Source: Rhodocyclaceae bacterium UBA6160 (GTDB lineage: Bacteria; Pseudomonadota; Gammaproteobacteria; Burkholderiales; Rhodocyclaceae). Taken from it: 11,609 nucleotides of DNA. Within the stretch, counting starts at the first letter, position 1; each line of letters opens with the position of its first letter. Of the stretch, positions 1-7,121 are shown one piece after another. The notes beneath the pieces were generated by a model that was not told the DNA's origin, searched no databases, and saw nothing but the letters and a program-made list of their open reading frames with translations. The DNA lies in NCBI GenBank assembly GCA_002422995.1, contig DIUK01000069.1, forward strand, positions 1 to 11,609, written 5' to 3'. The translations under genes were made by a program, and so were the position numbers.

Positions 1-1438
1 AAGTCAAGGTCGCTTTGCCTTCGGCGGGCACGCGAACTTGCCATTCGGCAACGCCTGCTGCACGCTTGGTGTGGGGTTGAGATTCACTCACCATCGTCCA
101 ATCGCCGGGCATTGGCTCACGCACGGTAACGGTAACAGCCGCTGGTTTGGCGTTAGTCAAAACAATCTCATATGCAGATTCTGTATTGATGGTGTAGCGG
201 CCGCTGTTGGGCAGGCGTTGAAACGATGTCTGTTTTTTATGCGCGGTTACGTCAAACGCGTTGCCTAATTTCAAGCGGACTGTTTCGTTTTTTGGGGTGT
301 GGTCCAATCGGTCTTCACCCACAAATTGCGCGTTGCCCTGGCTATCTTTTTTATAAACCCGAATGATGCCCTTGGGTAGCGGAATGCCTAAGCCATCACC
401 TTTATTGTGAAAGTCGACAAACACGGCTACTTTTAATTTTTGACCTAAATCACCCCCATTGCCTGCCGAATCAAAATAATAATGGGGTGCGCCTTCCAAT
501 AAATAGGTTTTCTTGGTGGGCACTTGCGTGGCTGTCATCAAGGCCACTTGCTTGGTTTGATTCTCGGCTAGCGTTGTAGGCCGTTGCAATGTGTAGAGAT
601 GATATTCAAACAACGATTCTTGCTGCATCTCTGCTGCATCGGCTACTTTGGCGGCCATGGTCATCAGGGCACGCGGGTTAGCTTGGTTTTCTTGCACGCG
701 ATTCAGGTCGCCTGCGACCAACTGCAATTTTGCTTGCGGGTAGGCAGCACCACTTTGGTTGGTTAAAGTGACCCAGCCATTCAAATCCAGCCAGCTGTCG
801 TCGGCGTTAAGCTCGGCAACGTAATCCGCACGCCAGGACAACCCAGCCGTCAGATACGACAGCTCAAGATTTTGCTGGCCTTGTGCCGGGCTTACCAGGG
901 AAATCACCAGCGTGGGTTTATCACGCAGTGTTTCAGGCACACCAGGAAAAGCCAGCCTGCCGGGGACGCCCGTTTCAATACGATCAGCAAACTTTAGTAC
1001 GACACCATTTTGCGTGGATAACACCGTCGCCAATTCACGGGTTTCAGCACCGGTGGCTGGGTTCATTTTCAAGACCATCACCTCACGCCCGGCATATTTT
1101 TCGAGTAATTTTTGCGGTGTCAGCAGGTCAAAATCAAAGTTTTGCTCAAGCAAACGGAACCCTGCAGGCTGTGTAAGATTACGCAGTTGTGCGGTTTCCG
1201 GCCGCATCTGGGCAGACACTTCACGCCAGGCCAATTGATTTAAATCATGCGCCAGTTTTACCCGCCGCGCATCTTTTACGAGAGCCAGATTGTCGTTATA
1301 AATTGTCACCGCAATGCTGCTTTGATCAGCGGCTGTGCTCACCGTTTCATCGCGCGGCAAGGCGCAGGCGGGCAGTGCCCAAATCACTGCTAGCGCGCAT
1401 CCGACGCAGGTAAATTTTCTGGTAATGCGTTTCGACAT
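1..1438 (-). CDS. DUF4139 domain-containing exported protein (partial, C-terminus beyond window)
   Basis: I translated the minus strand by hand from the ATG at 1438; the frame stays open to the window edge, giving 479 codons without a stop. The N-terminus has basic residues, a hydrophobic stretch (about residues 11-26) and then LPAC (22-25). It is therefore exported, either as a lipoprotein with Cys25 at +1 or by cleavage after ACA. The mature part opens with a beta-rich segment, IYNDNLALVKDARR (46-59), followed by segments such as EQNFDFDLLTPQKLLEKY (98-115), GWVTLTNQSG (221-230) and PLPKGIIRVYKK (353-364). I recognise these as hallmarks of the DUF4139 family. No enzymatic motif is visible and the molecular function is unknown. 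The start is supported by AGGAGA six bases upstream of the ATG. It lies 33 bp downstream of the DUF1329 gene and is probably cotranscribed with it. Family assignment is confident; role is not. Confidence 0.88.
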   Translation of the reverse strand, partial: MSKRITRKFTCVGCALAVIWALPACALPRDETVSTAADQSSIAVTIYNDNLALVKDARRVKLAHDLNQLAWREVSAQMRPETAQLRNLTQPAGFRLLEQNFDFDLLTPQKLLEKYAGREVMVLKMNPATGAETRELATVLSTQNGVVLKFADRIETGVPGRLAFPGVPETLRDKPTLVISLVSPAQGQQNLELSYLTAGLSWRADYVAELNADDSWLDLNGWVTLTNQSGAAYPQAKLQLVAGDLNRVQENQANPRALMTMAAKVADAAEMQQESLFEYHLYTLQRPTTLAENQTKQVALMTATQVPTKKTYLLEGAPHYYFDSAGNGGDLGQKLKVAVFVDFHNKGDGLGIPLPKGIIRVYKKDSQGNAQFVGEDRLDHTPKNETVRLKLGNAFDVTAHKKQTSFQRLPNSGRYTINTESAYEIVLTNAKPAAVTVTVREPMPGDWTMVSESQPHTKRAAGVAEWQVRVPAEGKATLT

Positions 1439-1471
1439 CACGTTCTCCTGTACGTTGGGCACATAGCCGGT

Positions 1472-2797
1472 TTAGTCCCCAGACCGCAACTGCTGCACTT
1501 GAAAAAAACTCGGCGGGTTAAGTTTGGGATCAATAAAACTTTTGAATTGTCCGGTTGAACATCGCTTGGCTTGCACGTCGATCATTGTGCCTGAATCATC
1601 AATCGGCACACCGGCTCCTTTGTTGCTGGCCATTTGATAATCCGGATGCGTTTTACCCAAGAGACCGACCTTCCACAACTCGCCTTTGCGATCGTAAATC
1701 AGCGAGACGGCAATGGTGTTGGTTTGCGCATCAAATAAAAACACGCGGCGACTGACCGGATGGCTGGCGAGTAGCGGCACGCCAGTGACTACATGCACTT
1801 TGCGCAACTGCCAGCGCACATCGGGAAAACATCCGCCCTGCCCGGTAAAAGCAACATAGCGAAAACCTGTCGGGTCTTTATATTCATCCGATAATGTCAA
1901 CTCATTATGGTTATAAAAAGGCAACAGCATGTTGCGTGTGCCATTAAACTTCCATTGTGTTTCCGACACGCGTGCGTTGTAGCCACCAAAATCTTCGATC
2001 ATGGTGTCCGAACCTAAAAAGGCATCGGTCGTTTGCCCGGTGGATAAACGGCGCACACGACGTTGAAAACCAAAATACATGTAAGCGTCATCCAGCTTTA
2101 AATCATTGTCATAGCGCTGAATCAAGAGCTGGGTATTTTTCAAATCCATGGGCTCGTTCACCATTAAATACGTGGCATTGAGCAGATTGGACGGGTTGGG
2201 CTGAATCTCCGGCGTTGGCGGTGTTTCAACCCGATACTTGAATTTGAGCGCATGCACATTGACCAGCAGCGAGCGCTCAACCTTGCCTGACATCAAATTA
2301 CGGTATTTCCATTGCACGGGGCGAATAGTGAAAGTCTCGCCAGCGCCATAGCGAAAATTCCACGCGATTTTTTCACCCGCACGCGGGTCGCTCTCTTGCG
2401 GCTCTTCAGGGAACGGCCGACCACCTGCGTAGCCGATGATCTCACCCGGCTTGTCGCCCAGCCGCGTCTTGTTTAAATTAGCGCGCGTGGCTTCAACATA
2501 TTTGGGCACCACATCAAAGGAGGTCGTCGGCGCGGTTTTTATCTCGTACCAGCCATTTTTCACCATCATGAACGTGCCGGCATCAAGAGCATCCTTGAAG
2601 CGATCTACATTATCCTTGTCGATTTTCAAACCCGCTGACAACCCGGGAAAAGTCGGCATGCCAGTACTGTAGGGTGAAAAGCTTTTGCCCACATCGGCAT
2701 CCGTTGCTGCCTGTGTTGATGTTTGCATCATGATCACCAAACCCAAACAAAGCACAGGAAAACAAGCGCGCGAAAAAAAATGCAAACATGCCTTCAT
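1472..2797 (-). CDS. DUF1329 domain-containing periplasmic/outer-membrane-associated protein
   Basis: The 441 aa protein has a typical Sec signal peptide: hydrophobic residues about 11-24 and likely cleavage after TQA (residue 30). The mature protein carries recognisable DUF1329 segments: an N-terminal part with NGWYEIKTAP (81-90), the central YMYFGFQRRVRRL (239-251), and SDTMIEDFGGYNAR (263-276), where DUF1329 proteins have a conserved acidic/Gly-rich stretch. Members are thought to share a LolA/LolB-like beta fold that handles lipidic ligands. They often sit beside DUF1302 and RND/MMPL-type transporter genes, but neither partner is in this window. The length is usual for the family. Four cysteines precede the cleavage site or lie in the signal region, and two more are at 323 and 413. 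GGAGA lies six bases upstream of the ATG. It is the first gene of a probable two-gene unit with the DUF4139 gene. Function is unknown; lipid handling is inference from the family. Confidence 0.88.
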   Translation of the reverse strand: MKACLHFFSRACFPVLCLGLVIMMQTSTQAATDADVGKSFSPYSTGMPTFPGLSAGLKIDKDNVDRFKDALDAGTFMMVKNGWYEIKTAPTTSFDVVPKYVEATRANLNKTRLGDKPGEIIGYAGGRPFPEEPQESDPRAGEKIAWNFRYGAGETFTIRPVQWKYRNLMSGKVERSLLVNVHALKFKYRVETPPTPEIQPNPSNLLNATYLMVNEPMDLKNTQLLIQRYDNDLKLDDAYMYFGFQRRVRRLSTGQTTDAFLGSDTMIEDFGGYNARVSETQWKFNGTRNMLLPFYNHNELTLSDEYKDPTGFRYVAFTGQGGCFPDVRWQLRKVHVVTGVPLLASHPVSRRVFLFDAQTNTIAVSLIYDRKGELWKVGLLGKTHPDYQMASNKGAGVPIDDSGTMIDVQAKRCSTGQFKSFIDPKLNPPSFFQVQQLRSGD

Positions 2798-2820
2798 GAA
2801 TTCTCCTATTTATTTTCAAA

Positions 2821-2861
2821 CCGCGTCATAGCGGAATGTTGATGTAATAGCCGGAAGGCTA
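2821..2861. repeat. Two short inverted repeats in the leader of the DUF1329 gene
   Basis: Two dyads lie between the cysS terminator and the ribosome binding site of the DUF1329 gene. TAGCC-GGAA-GGCTA (2848-2861) is a perfect five-base stem with a four-base loop. CCGC-GTCATA-GCGG (2821-2834) is a four-base stem with a six-base loop. They fall 24 to 64 bases upstream of the start codon, where a promoter, operator or 5' untranslated leader is expected. Dyads this short occur by chance, so any regulatory role is inference. Confidence 0.35.
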
Positions 2862-2911
2862 GCATGTCTTGCGTCCAGAGTGAAATACGTGCCTGGCGCG
2901 GAGGATGAAGT

Positions 2912-2942
2912 AAAAAAGCCGCCGTGCTGCCGGGCGGCTTTT
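2912..2942 (-). terminator. Rho-independent terminator of cysS
   Basis: Read on the minus strand, AAAAGCCGCC and GGCGGCTTTT form a perfect ten-base stem around a nine-base loop, and the 3' arm runs into six T residues. The stem starts about 30 bases after the cysS stop codon. It separates cysS from the DUF1329 gene transcribed in the same direction. The A/T outer pairs give some symmetry, but the T-tract is longer on the minus strand. Confidence 0.88.
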
Positions 2943-2972
2943 AATGCAAAAACTACCGAAAGACTATGGCAA

Positions 2973-4355
2973 TCAAGCACGCCGCCAGGTTGTCCCTTGC
3001 GGGCTGTCTTCAAGAATAATGCCAGCGGCTTTAAGTTCATCGCGAATACGGTCGGATTCAGCAAAGTTTTTGGCTTTTTTCGCCGTAGCGCGAGCGCCGA
3101 CTTTTTCTTCAATCATCTCGTTACTCAGCCCATCCGATGGCGTTGCCTGCAAAAAGTCTTGCGCATCGCGCTGCAAAAGTCCCAGCACGCCACCCAGTGC
3201 ACGAAGCTGACCAGCCAAGGCGACCTCGCCCCGGTTGATGCGGGTGGCGAGATCAAATAAAACGGCCATGGCTTCGGGTGTGCCGAAGTCATCATCCAGC
3301 GCCGCCTTGAAGCGCTGTGCGTGGGCTTCGTTCCAATCCACCGCTGCTGCGCCCTGCTGCCCCTTCAATGCGGTGTAAAGCCGCGTGAGCGAGTGGCGCG
3401 CATCATCCAGATGCACATCAGAATAATTGAGCGGGCTGCGGTAATGGGCACGCAAAATAAAAAACCGCACCACTTCGGCGTCGTACTTTTTCAAGACTTC
3501 GCGTATGGTGAAAAAATTGCCCAGCGACTTGGACATTTTCGCGTCATCTACCCGCACAAAGCCGTTGTGCAGCCAGTAATTCACAAAATGCCTATGAGAC
3601 TGATCAGCACAGGCACCTTCAGATTGCGCAATTTCGTTCTCGTGATGCGGAAACTGCAAATCCTGGCCACCCCCATGAATGTCAAAGTGCGCCCCGAGCA
3701 ATTCAGCGGACATGGCTGAGCACTCAATATGCCATCCGGGTCGACCAGCGCCCCAGGGAGATTCCCATTTAGCCTCGGCCGGCTCTTCTTCCTTGGCCTG
3801 TTTCCAGAGCACGAAATCAAGCGGGTCCTGCTTGCCAGCGGTCACATCGACCCGCTCACCCGCGCGCAAATCTTCCAGCGATTTACCGGACAGCTTGCCG
3901 TAACCATCAAACTTGCGCACTGAGTAGCAAACATCGCGATTAGCTGCCACATAGGCGTAGCCATTCTTTTCCAGGGTGCTAATCATGTCTTTCATTTGCA
4001 CCACATAGTCTGTCGCACGCGGTTCAGCATCCGGTGGCAATACGCCCAGCGCTGCAGCATCCTCATTCATCGCCGTGATGAAGCGATTCGTCAACTCGCG
4101 GATGGTTTCCTTGTTTTCCTGCGCGCGGCGAATGATCTTGTCGTCGATATCCGTAATGTTGCGCACATAGGTGAGCTGATAGCCACTGGCGCGCAGCCAG
4201 CGCGCGACCAGATCAAACACGACCATCACACGGGCGTGGCCCAAGTGGCAATAGTCATACACTGTCATGCCGCACACATACATTTTTGCGTGGCCGGGCT
4301 GAATGGGAACAAAGGTCTGTTTTTCGCGCGCGAGGGTGTTATATAGCTTCAGCAT
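2973..4355 (-). CDS. cysS: Cysteine--tRNA ligase (cysteinyl-tRNA synthetase)
   Basis: This cytoplasmic class I aminoacyl-tRNA synthetase charges tRNA-Cys with cysteine using ATP. Numbered from the ATG at 4355, the protein is 460 aa, almost the same as E. coli CysS (461). The HIGH signature appears as HLGH (37-40) and the KMSKS loop is intact (273-277). The zinc ligands that select cysteine are present: Cys28, Cys212, His237 and Glu241. The C-terminal helical tRNA-binding region ends in a conserved ILEDSPQGTTWRR-type tail. The frame extends 11 codons further upstream to a TTG at 4388. I prefer the ATG because the family normally begins MLKIYNTL and this protein reads MLKLYNTL there. Neither start has a good Shine-Dalgarno sequence. 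The gene is divergent from the TPR gene and followed by a strong terminator, so it is probably monocistronic. Confidence 0.97.
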   Translation of the reverse strand: MLKLYNTLAREKQTFVPIQPGHAKMYVCGMTVYDYCHLGHARVMVVFDLVARWLRASGYQLTYVRNITDIDDKIIRRAQENKETIRELTNRFITAMNEDAAALGVLPPDAEPRATDYVVQMKDMISTLEKNGYAYVAANRDVCYSVRKFDGYGKLSGKSLEDLRAGERVDVTAGKQDPLDFVLWKQAKEEEPAEAKWESPWGAGRPGWHIECSAMSAELLGAHFDIHGGGQDLQFPHHENEIAQSEGACADQSHRHFVNYWLHNGFVRVDDAKMSKSLGNFFTIREVLKKYDAEVVRFFILRAHYRSPLNYSDVHLDDARHSLTRLYTALKGQQGAAAVDWNEAHAQRFKAALDDDFGTPEAMAVLFDLATRINRGEVALAGQLRALGGVLGLLQRDAQDFLQATPSDGLSNEMIEEKVGARATAKKAKNFAESDRIRDELKAAGIILEDSPQGTTWRRA

Positions 4356-4584
4356 CGGGTAATGGGTGTTTGCTTGTGCAATGGTCAAAGGGGTTGAACG
4401 GATGCAAGCCCGGTTGTCGAGTCAAGGTGCTTGTTGTTAGAATTCACCACCAAATACGCGCTTGGCTTCAAGCTCGATCTTTGGTGAGCTTTCAGTGCAT
4501 TGCCAATCAATATTCAGAGTATTCAGCAAACCCTTTTTGCAACAATGAGCGCGCGCCCGTGGGAAACTGCGAGAAGTATACAAC
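4356..4584. promoter_or_regulatory. Divergent intergenic region between cysS and the TPR gene
   Basis: These 229 bases must hold the promoters for cysS (leftward) and for the TPR-ppi-lpxH run (rightward). A TTGACT hexamer on the minus strand (4425-4420) could be a -35 box for cysS, but the hexamer 17 bases downstream is a poor -10. I see no convincing sigma-70 pair on the plus strand and no tRNA-like fold or riboswitch. A GAGAAG about eight bases upstream of the ATG at 4585 can serve as ribosome binding site for the TPR gene. Confidence 0.5.
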
Positions 4585-5130
4585 ATGACTAAACTCTTCT
4601 TTTACCGTCTGAAAACTGTGTGTTGCCGACGGCTTTATGCGCTGTTATTCATACTGACCTGCGTTTTCACACCTCCCGGTTTTGCGCTCGCTCAATCGCT
4701 GGATGATGTTGCCAACTTGATTGACCAACATCAATATACGCCAGCATTAGCAGCGCTTGCGCCCTACCTTGAGGCAGACCCCATGGATGCCCACGCTCGA
4801 TTTCTCAAAGGTTTGGCATTAAGTGGCGCCAAGCAACCAGAGGCCGCTATTGCGGTGTTTCGCGGGTTAACTGAAGACTTTCCCGAGTTGCCCGAGCCCT
4901 ACAATAACCTGGCTGTGATTTACGCCCAACAAGGCCAATTGGATAATGCCCGTCACGCATTGGAAATGGCGATTCGCACGCATCCATCCTACGCAACAGC
5001 CCATGAGAATCTGGGGGATATCTATGCCTTACTCGCCCAAAAGTCCTACAGCCAAGCCGTGCAGCTAGACCCCACAGTTGAAAGTTCAAAGCGCAAGTTA
5101 ACTGCAGTCTCAGCCATCAGTTTGCCGTAA
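4585..5130 (+). CDS. Secreted tetratricopeptide repeat (TPR) protein
   Basis: The protein is 181 aa. It has a basic N-terminus with CCRR, a hydrophobic core (about 17-32) and a signal peptidase site at FALA-QS, so it should be periplasmic or membrane-attached. Helical repeats follow: one weak unit at about 36-66, a TPR at about 67-100, and a clear TPR at 104-135 with YNNLA, the small residue at position 8, AVIYAQQGQ and an ending Pro. A last unit at 136-163 (ENLGDIYA to AVQLDP) is about five residues shorter than a canonical repeat between its two helices. TPRs bind proteins or peptides, and no enzymatic motif is visible. It leads a plus-strand run with two cyclophilins, 45 bp before ppiA, which fits a role in envelope protein handling. 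The partner is unknown. Confidence 0.85.
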   Translation: MTKLFFYRLKTVCCRRLYALLFILTCVFTPPGFALAQSLDDVANLIDQHQYTPALAALAPYLEADPMDAHARFLKGLALSGAKQPEAAIAVFRGLTEDFPELPEPYNNLAVIYAQQGQLDNARHALEMAIRTHPSYATAHENLGDIYALLAQKSYSQAVQLDPTVESSKRKLTAVSAISLP

Positions 5131-5175
5131 TTTTTTCACTCACCTTTAATTTCATCACTATCACCTGGAGCCTTT

Positions 5176-5739
5176 ATGCATCGTTTCTTTTTCCTTATCG
5201 CCACACTGTTCATCAGTCTTAATGTGTTTGCTGCCAATCCACAGGTTGAGATGAAAACCTCGCAGGGTACTATTGTCATTGAGCTTTATCCCGAAAAAGC
5301 ACCCAAGACTGTCGAGAATTTTTTACGCTACGTAAAAGACAGTTTTTACAAAGACACTGTGTTTCATCGTGTGATTGATGGCTTCATGATTCAGGGTGGC
5401 GGCATGACTGCCAGCATGCAAGAAAAAACCACGCGTGACCCGATTCAGAATGAAGCAAAAAATGGTCTGAAAAATGATGCCGGTACGATTGCGATGGCTC
5501 GCACGGGAGATCCTCACTCAGCTTCGGCACAATTTTTCATCAACCTTCAAGCCAACAATTCGCTAAATTTTCCAAACCCTGATGGTTGGGGCTACGCCGT
5601 TTTTGGCAAAGTTATCAAGGGCTTTGATGTCGTCCAAAAAATTGGCAAAACAAAAACGGGCAACGCTGGCTTTCATCAGGATGTACCAACCACCCCCATC
5701 GTGATTCAATCCGTCAAACTTTTGCCTGCTCAAAAGTAA
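5176..5739 (+). CDS. ppiA: Periplasmic cyclophilin-type peptidyl-prolyl cis-trans isomerase (PpiA-like)
   Basis: The enzyme catalyses cis-trans isomerisation of Xaa-Pro bonds during folding. The 187 aa protein has an N-terminal signal peptide (about 1-19, VFA-AN cleavage), which places the mature enzyme in the periplasm. The cyclophilin domain spans about 23-183. It contains FHRVIDGFMIQGGG (63-76) with catalytic Arg65, then AMARTGDPHSASAQFFIN (106-123) with Gln119 and Phe121 of the active site, and the GWGYAVFG strand (137-144). GGAG lies six bases upstream of the ATG. It stands in tandem with a signal-less paralogue 48 bp downstream, so the pair covers periplasm and cytoplasm. The family is certain; the symbol ppiA rests on the signal peptide. 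Confidence 0.94.
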   Translation: MHRFFFLIATLFISLNVFAANPQVEMKTSQGTIVIELYPEKAPKTVENFLRYVKDSFYKDTVFHRVIDGFMIQGGGMTASMQEKTTRDPIQNEAKNGLKNDAGTIAMARTGDPHSASAQFFINLQANNSLNFPNPDGWGYAVFGKVIKGFDVVQKIGKTKTGNAGFHQDVPTTPIVIQSVKLLPAQK

Positions 5740-5787
5740 CTCTCTGCGGATTCAATTTCTTTTTCTCACTTCACTGAAAGTTTAATC

Positions 5788-6276
5788 ATGATCAAACTCA
5801 CAACCAATCATGGCGTCATTACCCTGGAACTCAACGCCGAAAAAGCGCCCAAGACCGTAGCCAACTTTATTGATTATGTCCAAAAGGGGCAATTCGATAA
5901 CACCATTTTCCACCGCATCATCCCCGGCTTCATGATCCAAGGCGGTGGTTTTGAACCCGGTATGAAGCAAAAACCCGTTGGCGCGCCGATTGATAACGAA
6001 GCCAACAACGGCCTTGGCAACAACTGCTACACCGTCGCCATGGCACGCACTTCTGACCCGCATTCAGCCACGGCACAGTTTTTTATCAATGTCGCTGACA
6101 ATGACTTTCTTAACTACGGCACCTGCCAGGATGGCTGGGGTTACTGCGTTTTCGGCCAAGTCGTTGAAGGCAAGGACATCGTCGATAAAATCAAAGCAGT
6201 GCCGACTAGCACGGTGAGCTTTCACCAAAACGTACCAACAGAAGATGTCGTGATAGAGCGTGCAGAAGTAATCTAA
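5788..6276 (+). CDS. ppiB: Cytoplasmic cyclophilin-type peptidyl-prolyl cis-trans isomerase (PpiB-like)
   Basis: The protein is 162 aa, the usual length of bacterial PpiB (E. coli 164), and starts directly at the first beta strand (MIKLTTNHGVITLEL), so it is cytoplasmic. FHRIIPGFMIQGGG (41-54) includes catalytic Arg43. AMARTSDPHSATAQFFIN (84-101) includes Gln97 and Phe99, and GWGYCVFGQV (116-125) follows. It is closely similar to the neighbouring periplasmic cyclophilin, sharing the strings EKAPKTV, GFMIQGGG and AQFFIN, which suggests an old tandem duplication. It carries Cys80, Cys113 and Cys120, which its exported neighbour lacks, as might suit a reducing compartment. GAAAG lies about ten bases before the ATG, a weak ribosome binding site. 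It probably shares a transcript with ppiA and lpxH. Confidence 0.95.
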   Translation: MIKLTTNHGVITLELNAEKAPKTVANFIDYVQKGQFDNTIFHRIIPGFMIQGGGFEPGMKQKPVGAPIDNEANNGLGNNCYTVAMARTSDPHSATAQFFINVADNDFLNYGTCQDGWGYCVFGQVVEGKDIVDKIKAVPTSTVSFHQNVPTEDVVIERAEVI

Positions 6277-6321
6277 GTTCAACAGCATCAATTTGTATCT
6301 TCAAGTACTCGGGCAGTGCGC

Positions 6322-7113
6322 ATGAATATTTCCGGCACTGCCCGCTTTATTTCTGATTTGCATTTAACTTCCGAGCGCCCTGATCTTACGGCGCGCTTTG
6401 CTACTTTTCTGGCAAATACAGCATCAGAAAAAATTTCCAGCTTGTTCATTCTGGGTGACTTATTCGACGCCTGGATTGGTGATGATGATCTCGCTCAGCC
6501 TTTGCATGCCGAAGTCTGCGAACTACTCCGCCGGTTACATGAACAAGGCACCCAAGTTTTTTTTATCGCCGGCAATCGTGACTTTTTAATCGGTGATGCT
6601 TTTGCGCGTGCCTCGGGCATGCAACGTTTATCGGATATTGAAAAAGTCGGCGCTGGCGATACGCCGCAAAATCTTGCGCCGGTTTCTGAAAAGCCCCTCA
6701 GGGAAACGGCGGTCATTATTATGCATGGCGATACATTGTGTACGGATGACACGGATTATCAGAGCTTTCGTCAGCTAGTACGCAACCCGGCGTGGCAAGC
6801 TGACTTTCTTGCTCAGCCACTGACCGAGCGCCGTGCACAAGCCGTAGCATTAAGACAAAAAAGCAAAGTGGCAACACGGGAAAAATCGCAGGACATCATG
6901 GATGTCAACGCAGATACAGTTCAAAAAGTATTTGCGGCTTCAACCTGCCGCAGGTTGATCCACGGCCATACGCATCGCCCTGGCTACGAAAAAATTATGC
7001 TGGCCGATGGTGCAGCCGAACGCTGGGTGCTATCTGATTGGGATACACATCGCGGTGACGCGCTTGAAATGGATGCTGCCGGCAATATTCGCCGAATTGA
7101 CTTATCCCGCTAA
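6322..7113 (+). CDS. lpxH: UDP-2,3-diacylglucosamine diphosphatase
   Basis: LpxH hydrolyses UDP-2,3-diacylglucosamine to lipid X and UMP, the fourth step of lipid A synthesis, at the inner face of the cytoplasmic membrane. The calcineurin-like metal site is complete. Numbered from the ATG at 6322, it comprises SDLH (Asp12, His14), GDLFDAWIGDDD (Asp46), GNRDF (Asn85, Asp87), MHGDTLCTDD (His135) and HGHTHRP (His214, 216 and 218). The protein is 263 aa against about 240 in E. coli. About 15 extra residues lie between GNRD and MHGD, roughly residues 105-128. The frame can also start at a GTG at 6316, two codons earlier; neither site has a strong Shine-Dalgarno sequence. It is the last gene of the TPR-ppiA-ppiB run (39-45 bp after ppiB) and ends 8 bp from the convergent metZ stop. 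Confidence 0.95.
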   Translation: MNISGTARFISDLHLTSERPDLTARFATFLANTASEKISSLFILGDLFDAWIGDDDLAQPLHAEVCELLRRLHEQGTQVFFIAGNRDFLIGDAFARASGMQRLSDIEKVGAGDTPQNLAPVSEKPLRETAVIIMHGDTLCTDDTDYQSFRQLVRNPAWQADFLAQPLTERRAQAVALRQKSKVATREKSQDIMDVNADTVQKVFAASTCRRLIHGHTHRPGYEKIMLADGAAERWVLSDWDTHRGDALEMDAAGNIRRIDLSR

Positions 7114-7121
7114 ACTGCGTT

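Noticed and set aside
2880..3260. A 126-codon plus-strand frame over the cysS terminator and the end of cysS
   Set aside because: It runs through the terminator hairpin and antisense to the conserved C-terminus of CysS. Its protein shows no recognisable fold.
4356..4584. Possible T-box, riboswitch or tRNA in the cysS/TPR gap
   Set aside because: No cloverleaf, no T-box-like conserved bulge and no long stem could be drawn; the region looks like a plain divergent promoter region.
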